A DNA stretch of 25,968 bases, taken from JBKPCD01 sp046727175. Lineage in GTDB: Bacteria; Acidobacteriota; Vicinamibacteria; Vicinamibacterales; 2-12-FULL-66-21. The stretch lies in assembly GCA_046727175.1 (NCBI GenBank), contig JBKPCD010000131.1, forward strand, positions 1-25,968, written 5' to 3'. Shown one piece after another: positions 1 through 6,339 of this stretch. The translations under genes and the position numbers were made by a program. Below the pieces are notes generated by a model. It did no database searches. It was not told the DNA's origin and saw only the letters and a program-made list of their open reading frames with translations. Position 1 is the first letter of the stretch; the number at the start of each line of letters is the position of its first letter.

Positions 1-413
1 ACCGCGGATCCGACAAACGCCGCTGTGTCGAAGCCACCTCCCCGCAGAATTTCCGCAAGCGTCGTCTGCGCGTCGGTCAGCGCCGGATCGGCGTTATCGC
101 GCACCGCGTGATGCGTCGGGAGTAGACCTGTGAACAGACTGCAGTGCGCCGGCAGTGTCAGCGGGACGCTCGACGTCGCTTGCTCGAAAACGACGCCCTC
201 GCGCGCGAGACGATCGAGCGCCGGTGTCTCGAGATTCGTCCCGCCGTAGGCCGGGAGCGCGTCTGCGCGTGTCGTGTCCAGCGTGATGATCAGCACGTTC
301 AGAGGCCGGCGCGGCCCGTTTCCGACATGCCCCGTCAGGATCAGCGGGAAAATGCTGGCGAGCAGCAGCACCTTCCTGCTGGCAGTAGGACCACTGAAGC
401 AGTGCGACGCCAT
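1..413 (-). CDS. Sulfatase/alkaline-phosphatase superfamily hydrolase, N-terminal part (runs off left edge)
   Basis: Reading the minus strand from an ATG at 411-413 gives 137 codons with no stop before the window edge, so the C-terminus is missing. Residues about 14-28 form a hydrophobic signal or anchor. LNVLIITLDTTRADALPAYG follows (about 38-57), the N-terminal metal-binding block of sulfatase-like enzymes, then TPALDRLAREGVVFEQA and PLTLPAHCSLFTGLLPTHH. Aligning the final LFTG on the canonical CxPxR...LLTG block puts Thr86, not Cys, at the formylglycine position, and His90 at the Arg position. That is typical of the 'sulfatase-like hydrolase/transferase' group, often fused to TPRs, whose members may be phosphoesterases rather than sulfatases. 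The start lies 6 bp after the lipoprotein stop, implying cotranscription. The superfamily call is solid; the substrate is unknown. Confidence 0.85.
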   Translation of the reverse strand, partial: MASHCFSGPTASRKVLLLASIFPLILTGHVGNGPRRPLNVLIITLDTTRADALPAYGGTNLETPALDRLAREGVVFEQATSSVPLTLPAHCSLFTGLLPTHHAVRDNADPALTDAQTTLAEILRGGGFDTAAFVGSA

Positions 414-419
414 GGCTGT

Positions 420-1499
420 TCAGGAGCGTCGTGTCAGGACGAACTCGTGCTGACCAACGCACGAGGAGCTGAAGTTGACGTAAAAGCCTGTGAGGCTCGG
501 CAAAAGACCGATTACACCGTCGAGAGATCCTGACAGTCCTGAGGGTGACGGCGTGGTCGTGACCTTGCCCGAGACAACGAGCAAGCTTGCGGGAGAGAAC
601 TGCTCGACGAGGTCGAAGGACCTGTCGAAGTAGAAGTAGTAATCGATCGTGACCCCCCGAATCTCGAACATCACCGTGCCGCCGTTCACCGTGCCGGTGA
701 AGTTGGCCGCCGTCAAGGGTGCGCCGCTCAGCGCCACGTTCAGTCGAGGGCCGGTCTGGGTAATCGTCGCGTCGTAGGCACGGACCTTGGCCTCCGGCGG
801 CAACGCCCAAGGTACGTTTGACGCACACCGGGAGCTCGCTGTGATCGTGAGTCGGTACGACCCTGCGAAATCGCCTCGCGATGTGAACGCGAAATCAGAC
901 CTCGCGTCGGCCGTCACCGTGAGACGGTTTACCTGCTCGGGATATCCCTGCCCGGAAACGCGTACTTCGATATCACCAGCCACATCGTAGAGTCGGTAAA
1001 TGCCAGCTGCGTCGCTCCTCGTTGACATGCTCGCGCGTGAGCCATTGAGGAGATCAACCGTCATGCCGGCGAGAGGGATGCCGGAGTCGCTCACGAGCCC
1101 GGTCAACCGGAACCTCCCCGGCGTAAGAACAAGCACTTCGAGACCGGCCCGCTTTCCATTGTTTTCAGCGGCAATAGTTGCTTCACCAGCTCTGCCGGCG
1201 GTCGCCTCGCCGCTCGCCGAGATCGCCAACACTCCATCGTCGGACGAGCGCCACGTGACGGTGGTGGTGAGGTCTCGCGTCGCGCCATCGGACATCTGGC
1301 CGATCGCTGTGTATCGCGCGGTCGTGCCTGGCGGCACCGACACAGGGCCTTCGATCCGAATGCTCTGAAGGCTCGTGGCCCCGGCCGGCTGTGTCGGCGG
1401 AGGCGCCATTACTGATGGCCGCGTCGGCGATTTCTCGCACGCCGAGACCGAGACGACGAGGAGGGCCGTCACACACGTAATGGTCGTAAATCGTGACAT
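420..1499 (-). CDS. Lipoprotein with Ig-like (Big_2) and carboxypeptidase-regulatory-like domains
   Basis: 359 aa from the ATG at 1497-1499. This start is preferred over the in-frame one at 1619 because it gives a clean lipoprotein signal, MSRFTTITCVTALLVVSVSAC, with the lipobox VSAC and then a Pro-rich linker. Residues about 45-125 read as a bacterial Ig-like domain (SIRIEGPVSVPPGTTARYTA, then DLTTTVTWRSSDDGVLAIS). Residues about 128-195 resemble the CarboxypepD_reg beta-sandwich (LTGLVSDSGIPLAGMTVDLL, then DAAGIYRLYDV). The C-terminal 160 residues are a beta-rich domain (GDFAGSYRLTITASS) that I cannot name but that recurs in acidobacterial surface lipoproteins. No catalytic motif is visible; a structural or binding role at the cell surface is likely. 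It lies 6 bp upstream of the sulfatase-like gene. Confidence 0.8.
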   Translation of the reverse strand: MSRFTTITCVTALLVVSVSACEKSPTRPSVMAPPPTQPAGATSLQSIRIEGPVSVPPGTTARYTAIGQMSDGATRDLTTTVTWRSSDDGVLAISASGEATAGRAGEATIAAENNGKRAGLEVLVLTPGRFRLTGLVSDSGIPLAGMTVDLLNGSRASMSTRSDAAGIYRLYDVAGDIEVRVSGQGYPEQVNRLTVTADARSDFAFTSRGDFAGSYRLTITASSRCASNVPWALPPEAKVRAYDATITQTGPRLNVALSGAPLTAANFTGTVNGGTVMFEIRGVTIDYYFYFDRSFDLVEQFSPASLLVVSGKVTTTPSPSGLSGSLDGVIGLLPSLTGFYVNFSSSCVGQHEFVLTRRS

Positions 1500-1803
1500 G
1501 GTGGCCTCCGATCTGTTCGCGTAGCCCCCGACGCCCGATCGCGTACCACTGTGAACTCGATGCACCTTAATAACGTTCCTCCGACGGATTTCGAACACGG
1601 GTCGCCGGTCGCGTATCACTGTGAGCCTCCAGCGCAGACAAGTCCTAAGAACTTCATGAGGTTTTCTTTCTTTTTTGCTGGGGGCCGAGGCTGACGGTGG
1701 ATCGGATCGAGCAAATCAACACGCGGCCGGCGCAGGACCGCATTCGACTCGAGAAATTGCGGTATCCTCTTGCGTTACATTCCAATCAGAGGACCGTGGA
1801 GAC
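1500..1803. other. Divergent intergenic region, lipoprotein / DapA-family gene
   Basis: 304 bp without a credible gene. It holds the 70-bp-spaced direct repeat, a T-rich run near 1660-1678 and, about 40 bp before the plus-strand ATG at 1804, the string TTGCGGTATCCT, which could serve as a -10 region (TATCCT) though no good -35 is seen at the right spacing. The segment near 1585-1605 resembles a tRNA T-arm on the minus strand but does not fold as one. Confidence 0.4.
1540..1625. repeat. Short direct repeat in the divergent promoter region
   Basis: CGCGTACCACTGTGAAC (from 1540) and CGCGTATCACTGTGAGC (from 1610) are near-identical copies 70 bp apart, upstream of the minus-strand lipoprotein gene and in the gap facing the DapA-family gene. 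They could be tandem regulator sites or the remains of a local duplication. No known operator consensus was recognised. Confidence 0.5.
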
Positions 1804-2736
1804 ATGGCGACCGAATCGATATCCCTGAACGACCTGCGCGGTCTCTTTGCAGTCCCTCCGCTCCCCCGCAGGCGCGACGCACGCCGCACGCTGGACTTCG
1901 ACGCCGCCGAGTGTGTGGCGCGACACATCGAGGCCGGCGGCGTGACGCGGTATCTCTACGGCGGAAATGCGTTCCTCTACCATATCGCGCTCGACGAGTA
2001 CGAGGACCTTCTGGGCTGGTCGTCGGGATTCAGCCCTCCGCGATGGCCGATCCCCAGCGTCGGTCCGTCGTTCGGGCGCGCCATCGACCAGGCGCGACTC
2101 ATTCGGCAGCACGCGTTCACCTGCGCGATGCTGCTACCCTGCAGCGATCCTCGCGACGCACGCGGAATGGAGGCTGGCGTGCGCGAGATCGTCGACGCCG
2201 CCGGGCTGCCGCTGATCCTGTATCTCAAATCGGAAGACGCGTTTGGACCCGATCTGGAGGCTGGCCTCGACGCAATAGCCAGGCTCGTCGATCGCGGCGC
2301 AGCCATCGCGATCAAGTACGCCGTCGTCCGGGACGACCCGGGCACCGACGCATATCTCGATGGCTTGCTGCGACGCGTCGAACGTCGTCGCGTGATCAGC
2401 GGCATGGGTGAACGACCGGCAGTCGTTCACCTGCGAGATTTCGAGCTTGGCGGAATGACAACCGGGTCCGGGTGCATTGCTCCGCGACAGAGCAACGCGC
2501 TGCTGACGGCGTGCCTCGAGAGGGACTGGACGCGCGCGGAGTCTTTACGCGCCGGGTTCATGCCCCTCGAAGATCTTCGCGACGCATGGGGGCCGGCGCG
2601 CGTGCTCCACCACGCGACGGAGCTGGCAGGAATCGCGCCGACTGGACCCATTCCGCCGTACGTTTCCGCGCTCGACCACCGACAGCTCGAGGAGCTCGCG
2701 CCGGTCGCGCGCGAGCTGCGGGAGCACGACGCGTGA
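1804..2736 (+). CDS. DapA/N-acetylneuraminate-lyase family aldolase or dehydratase
   Basis: 310 aa from ATG 1804, chosen because GTGGAGAC just upstream supplies a ribosome site; the in-frame extension to 1675 looks non-coding. The fold is a class I aldolase TIM barrel. Residues about 50-70 (YLYGGNAFLYHIALDEYEDL) match the G-rich phosphate-loop region of DapA-type enzymes. Tyr140 in LILYLK corresponds to the catalytic Tyr, and Lys171 in AIAIKYAVV is the expected Schiff-base Lys. Family members include dihydrodipicolinate synthase, NANA lyase, 2-keto-3-deoxy sugar-acid aldolases and keto-deoxy-pentonate/glucarate dehydratases. Because the next gene (overlapping by 4 bp) is an aldonate-type dehydratase making 2-keto-3-deoxy acids, processing of that product is the most likely role, rather than lysine synthesis. 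Exact substrate not determinable. Confidence 0.85.
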   Translation: MATESISLNDLRGLFAVPPLPRRRDARRTLDFDAAECVARHIEAGGVTRYLYGGNAFLYHIALDEYEDLLGWSSGFSPPRWPIPSVGPSFGRAIDQARLIRQHAFTCAMLLPCSDPRDARGMEAGVREIVDAAGLPLILYLKSEDAFGPDLEAGLDAIARLVDRGAAIAIKYAVVRDDPGTDAYLDGLLRRVERRRVISGMGERPAVVHLRDFELGGMTTGSGCIAPRQSNALLTACLERDWTRAESLRAGFMPLEDLRDAWGPARVLHHATELAGIAPTGPIPPYVSALDHRQLEELAPVARELREHDA

Positions 2737-4463
2737 GTCGTCCACGAAAATCGCCGGCCGAGCTGCGGAGCCACCGCTGGTTCGGCAAGGACGATCTGCG
2801 ATCGTTCGGTCATCGGTCGCGCGCCAAGGGTGCCGGATTCGCCGGCGAAGACTTCGCGGGCAAACCGATCATCGCAATCCTGAACACGTGGAGCGATGCC
2901 AACCCCTGTCACACGCACTTCAAGCTGCGGGCGGAGGACGTGAAACGCGGCGTCTGGCAGGCGGGCGGCTTCCCCATGGAGATCCCGCTTCTGACGCTGG
3001 GGGAGACGCTCATGAAGCCCACCACGATGCTGTATCGCAACCTCCTCGCGATGGAGGCAGAGGAGGCGCTCCGCTCTTACCCGGTCGACGGCGCCGTGCT
3101 CCTCGGCGGCTGCGACAAGACCGTGCCTGCGCTCATCATGGGCGCGACGAGCGCGAACCTGCCGGCAATTTTCGTCCCGGCAGGACCAATGCTGCGCGGC
3201 AACTGGCGCGGACAGCCGCTCGGGTCGGGCACCGACGTCTGGAAGTACTGGGCGGAACGGCGCGCCGGGACGATCGACGAGTGCACCTGGCGCGAGATGG
3301 AAGACGGCATCGCCCGGTCGTTCGGCACGTGCATGACCATGGGAACGGCGTCGACAATGGCCGCAGCGGCGGAAGCGCTCGGCATGACGCTGCCCGGTGC
3401 ATCCTCGATACCTGCAGCGGATTCGGGACACGCGCGCATGGCCTCCGCAGCCGGCCGCCGTATCGTCGAGATGGTCTGGGAAGATTTGACGCCGCGCGAG
3501 ATCCTCACGACGAACGCGTTCGAGAATGCGGTGACGACGGCAATGGCGCTCGGAGGATCCACGAACGCGATCATCCACCTGATCGCGATGGCCGGACGCG
3601 CCGGAGCGTCGCTGGATCTCGATCGCTTCGACGCGTTGTCGCGACGGACGCCATGGCTCGCGAACGTCCGGCCGTCCGGCCGGTACCTCATGGAGGACTT
3701 CTTCTACGCCGGCGGGCTGCGCGGTGTTCTGGATCGCTTACGCGATCTCCTGCACCTCGAATCCGTGACGGTAATGGGCCGACCGCTTGACGAGCAGCTC
3801 GAGGGTATCGTCATCAGCAATGACGACGTGATTGCCCCGCGCGAGCGACCGCTCGGTCCGGAGGGCGGCGTTGCCGTGCTACGCGGTAATCTCGCGCCTG
3901 ACGGAGCGGTGATCAAACATACCGCCGCAGAGCCGCGACTGCTCCGTCATGGGGGGCCCGCCGTCGTGTTTCGGAACTACAACGACCTCGAGGCGCGGAT
4001 CGATGATCCCGCCCTGCCGGTGTCGCCGGACACGGTCCTCGTCCTCCAGAACGCCGGTCCGCTCGGCGCGCCCGGCATGCCCGAATGGGGCATGCTGCCG
4101 ATCCCGAAGAAGCTTCTCGCACAAGGCGTGCGCGACATGGTGCGCATTTCCGACGCGCGTATGAGCGGCACGAGCTACGGCACGTGCATCTTGCACGTCG
4201 CGCCCGAGTCGTTCGTCGGCGGCCCGCTCGCGTTCGTGGAGGACGGCGACGTGATCGAGCTCGACGTCCCGGCGCGCCGGCTGACGTTGCGCGTGTCCGA
4301 CGAGGATCTCGCGCGACGAAAGGCCGCGTGGACACCGCGCGCGGTGCCGTACTCGCGAGGGTTCGGCCACATGTACGCCCGCCACGTGACACAGGCCAAT
4401 CGCGGCTGCGACTTCGACTTCCTCGAGGGCACCGCCCCGGTACCGGAACCGGAGATTCATTAA
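2733..4463 (+). CDS. IlvD/Edd family dehydratase, L-arabinonate/pentonate dehydratase subgroup
   Basis: 576 aa from a GTG at 2733 that overlaps the upstream TGA (GTGA), a translational-coupling arrangement. The start gives the family-typical opening LRSHRWFGKDDLRSF. Cys59 (NPCHTH), Cys127 (GGCDKT) and Cys200 (GTCMTMGTAS) are the three conserved iron-sulfur ligands; Glu91 (LGETLMKP) and Asp128-Lys129 fit the Mg/carbamyl-Lys site, and Ser478 in DARMSGTSYGT fits the catalytic Ser. Length, the WFG start and IELDVPARRL near the end fit sugar-acid dehydratases better than branched-chain IlvD. The expected reaction is removal of water from an aldonate (L-arabinonate, D-xylonate or similar) to the 2-keto-3-deoxy acid, in the cytoplasm. 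The neighbouring DapA-like enzyme would act next. Subgroup assignment is from remembered sequence patterns; substrate is inferred. Confidence 0.9.
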   Translation: MSRPRKSPAELRSHRWFGKDDLRSFGHRSRAKGAGFAGEDFAGKPIIAILNTWSDANPCHTHFKLRAEDVKRGVWQAGGFPMEIPLLTLGETLMKPTTMLYRNLLAMEAEEALRSYPVDGAVLLGGCDKTVPALIMGATSANLPAIFVPAGPMLRGNWRGQPLGSGTDVWKYWAERRAGTIDECTWREMEDGIARSFGTCMTMGTASTMAAAAEALGMTLPGASSIPAADSGHARMASAAGRRIVEMVWEDLTPREILTTNAFENAVTTAMALGGSTNAIIHLIAMAGRAGASLDLDRFDALSRRTPWLANVRPSGRYLMEDFFYAGGLRGVLDRLRDLLHLESVTVMGRPLDEQLEGIVISNDDVIAPRERPLGPEGGVAVLRGNLAPDGAVIKHTAAEPRLLRHGGPAVVFRNYNDLEARIDDPALPVSPDTVLVLQNAGPLGAPGMPEWGMLPIPKKLLAQGVRDMVRISDARMSGTSYGTCILHVAPESFVGGPLAFVEDGDVIELDVPARRLTLRVSDEDLARRKAAWTPRAVPYSRGFGHMYARHVTQANRGCDFDFLEGTAPVPEPEIH

Positions 4464-4516
4464 TCGCGACACGTCGAGTAGGTATGCGCCGCGGCAGGCG
4501 CAGAAAAGGAGGACAC

Positions 4517-4912
4517 ATGTTTGCCGGAGGACTCGTCACGGTCTTCGTCACCGACATGGACCGCTCGGTCCGCTTCTACACGGAACAGCTCGGCCTGAAG
4601 CTCTCGCAGCGGTACGAGAATCACTTCGCGATGATCGACGCCGGACGCGGCTTCATGATCGGCCTGCATCCCACCGCCACGGCTGCTCCCGCCAGCAATC
4701 CGAAAACCGGGATTTCCATCAGTCTGTCCTTGACGGGTTCAATCGAGGATGCCGTCGCCACTCTCAAAGGCCGCGGCGTCAACTTCGTTGGGTCAATCAT
4801 CAACGAAGGAAAGGCCGGAAAGTTCGCGTTCCTGACCGATCCTGATGGGAATTCTTTGTACCTGTCGGAATTAAAGGACGAGTACAAGCACGACGCGGCC
4901 GGCGTTCGCTGA
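4517..4912 (+). CDS. VOC (glyoxalase/bleomycin-resistance fold) family protein
   Basis: 131 aa. The start at ATG 4517 has a near-perfect Shine-Dalgarno, AAAAGGAGG at 4504-4512, with a 4-nt spacer. VTVFVTDMDRSVRFYTEQLG at the N-terminus and FLTDPDGNSLYLSEL at the C-terminus are the paired beta-alpha-beta-beta-beta signatures of the vicinal-oxygen-chelate superfamily. The first strand carries Val where many metalloenzymes have a His or Gln ligand, so divalent-metal catalysis is uncertain. The gene sits 53 bp after the dehydratase and 46 bp before the DUF2264 gene, suggesting a shared transcript. It could be a lyase, isomerase or dioxygenase-like protein, or a binding protein; nothing in the sequence fixes the substrate. 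Confidence 0.85.
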   Translation: MFAGGLVTVFVTDMDRSVRFYTEQLGLKLSQRYENHFAMIDAGRGFMIGLHPTATAAPASNPKTGISISLSLTGSIEDAVATLKGRGVNFVGSIINEGKAGKFAFLTDPDGNSLYLSELKDEYKHDAAGVR

Positions 4913-4958
4913 ACCAGCCGCTGTCGACTCACGGTCGTTCCGTGGTAAGGATCTCGCC

Positions 4959-6185
4959 GTGAATCGACGCGAATTCATCACAAGAGCCGCTGCGACGAGT
5001 GCGCTCACAAGTATCGCGACGCCCGCGACGTCGCAGAAACCGGCCTCGGCGCCGGGTGATCGCGAGCTGTGGGTTGGGGTCGCGCGCAAGCTCGCGGATC
5101 CTGTTCTAACGAATCTCGCACGCGGCACCCTGAAGGCCCGCATGCCGGTCGAGCAGGCTGCAGGCGCCAACCGGCAGAACGTCACACATCTCGAGGCGCT
5201 CGGCCGACTGATGGCGGGCATCGCGCCGTGGCTCGAGCTCGCGCCGGACGAGACACCCGAAGGGCGGCTGCGCGCCAACTATCGCGGGCTCGCCATATCC
5301 GCCATCTCACGCGCCGTCGATCCCGGCTCGCCGGACTTCATGAACTTCACGCGGGAGCGTCAACCGCTCGTCGATGCGGCCTTTCTCGCGCAAGGCCTGC
5401 TCCGCGCACCGCAAGGCGTCCGCGATGCGCTCGATCCCGTCACGAGGCGCAACCTCATTGCGGCGCTCGAATCCACACGCGCGATCGTGCCTGGATTCAA
5501 CAACTGGCTGCTGTTCGCGGCGATGGTCGAAGCAGGGCTCTCGAGCCTCGGCGCCAACTGGGACCGCGTCCGGGTCGACTACGCCGTGCGCCAGCACGAG
5601 GCTTGGTACAAGGGCGACGGGATCTACGGCGATGGACCGGACTTCCACTGGGACTACTACAATAGCTTCGTGATCCACCCCATGCTGCTCGACGTCCTCG
5701 AGACCTGTCAGCAGGAGAACGCGGCGTGGAAGGAGATCGCCGGTCGCGCGGCGGCACGCGCGCGTCGGTACGCGGCGATTCAGGAGCGACTTATCGGGCC
5801 GGACGGGAGCTTCCCTGCAATCGGCCGATCACTCGCGTACAGATGTGGCGCGTTCCATCTGCTCGCTCGCCAGGCACTGACTCACTCGTTGCCTGATGGT
5901 GTAAGTCCAGCGCAGGTTCGAGGCGCGCTGGGCGCCGTTATCCGCCGCACGGCCGAAGCACCAGACACGTTCGACAACGACGGCTGGCTCCGCATCGGCT
6001 TCTGCGGCCATCAGCCGGGAATCGGCGAGACGTATATCTCGACAGGCAGCTTGTATCTCTGCGCGGTGGGGTTATTGCCATTAGGGCTGCCGCCGAGCGA
6101 CGAATTCTGGTCCTCGCCGGCGCAGCCCTGGACAACTGTCAAAGCGTGGTCGGGGCAGCCGTTCCCGATCGATCACGCGCTCTAG
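4959..6185 (+). CDS. Exported DUF2264 protein, probable glycoside hydrolase
   Basis: 408 aa, GTG start at 4959 with TAAGG 8 nt upstream. The N-terminus MNRREFITRAAATSALTSIA is a Tat-type signal (RR then FI) ending near ATPATSQ, placing the enzyme in the periplasm. The mature part matches the DUF2264 alpha-helical barrel: NRQNVTHLEALGRLMAGIAP, NNWLLFAAMVEAGL, GIYGDGPDFHWDYYNSFVIH and the C-terminal DGWLRIGFCGHQPGIGETYI. These aromatic- and acid-rich loops are the likely active-site cleft. I recall that part of this family corresponds to CAZy GH154 (beta-glucuronidase), but could not check it. Length is usual for the domain. As last gene of the run it fits a role in freeing uronic or neutral sugars for the upstream dehydratase and aldolase. 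Confidence 0.85.
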   Translation: MNRREFITRAAATSALTSIATPATSQKPASAPGDRELWVGVARKLADPVLTNLARGTLKARMPVEQAAGANRQNVTHLEALGRLMAGIAPWLELAPDETPEGRLRANYRGLAISAISRAVDPGSPDFMNFTRERQPLVDAAFLAQGLLRAPQGVRDALDPVTRRNLIAALESTRAIVPGFNNWLLFAAMVEAGLSSLGANWDRVRVDYAVRQHEAWYKGDGIYGDGPDFHWDYYNSFVIHPMLLDVLETCQQENAAWKEIAGRAAARARRYAAIQERLIGPDGSFPAIGRSLAYRCGAFHLLARQALTHSLPDGVSPAQVRGALGAVIRRTAEAPDTFDNDGWLRIGFCGHQPGIGETYISTGSLYLCAVGLLPLGLPPSDEFWSSPAQPWTTVKAWSGQPFPIDHAL

Positions 6186-6211
6186 GCAGGATGCTGAATA
6201 GCGCATCCTGC
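6186..6211 (+). terminator. Hairpin directly after the DUF2264 stop codon
   Basis: GCAGGATGC (6186-6194) and GCATCCTGC (6203-6211) are a perfect 9-bp inverted repeat with an 8-nt loop, beginning on the base after the TAG stop. No U-tract follows, so it may be an RNA 3'-end stabiliser or a weak terminator. Confidence 0.6.
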
Positions 6212-6220
6212 ATGAGGTTC

Positions 6221-6314
6221 CTGGTTCACAGGTTCCCAGTTCCCAGTTCTAGTGTTCTGATTACGGCGCAGAACCAAGCGTCCTAGAACCGGGAACGGGG
6301 AACCAGTGAACCTC
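6221..6314. repeat. Long imperfect palindrome of GTTCCCA-type heptamers at a convergent junction
   Basis: The left arm (6221-6252) contains GTTCCCAGTTCCCAGTTCTAG, close to three 7-bp units, and the right arm (6283-6314) is its imperfect reverse complement, with only about six mismatches over 32 positions; the loop is 30 nt. It lies between the 3' ends of the DUF2264 gene and the TonB receptor gene, so it would form a cruciform or a hairpin in both convergent transcripts. It may act as a bidirectional terminator. Confidence 0.75.
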
Positions 6315-6339
6315 GCCGGGCGCGCTTTTCAGCCGCCTT

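Noticed and set aside
270..290. Cys91 of the sulfatase-like protein as the formylglycine residue
   Set aside because: It lies five residues too close to the LFTG block and is not followed by Pro or Arg in the CxPxR pattern.
1582..1612. tRNA-like T-arm on the minus strand (GTGTTCGAAATCC)
   Set aside because: The G53-C61 pair is missing with a seven-base loop, and no acceptor, D-arm or anticodon arm could be placed around it.
1675..1803. N-terminal extension of the DapA-family protein
   Set aside because: The extra 43 residues have no family similarity and precede a good ribosome site and ATG at 1804.
2427..3578. 383-codon minus-strand frame across the dehydratase
   Set aside because: Arg-rich shadow; the plus strand carries the DapA and IlvD/Edd motifs.
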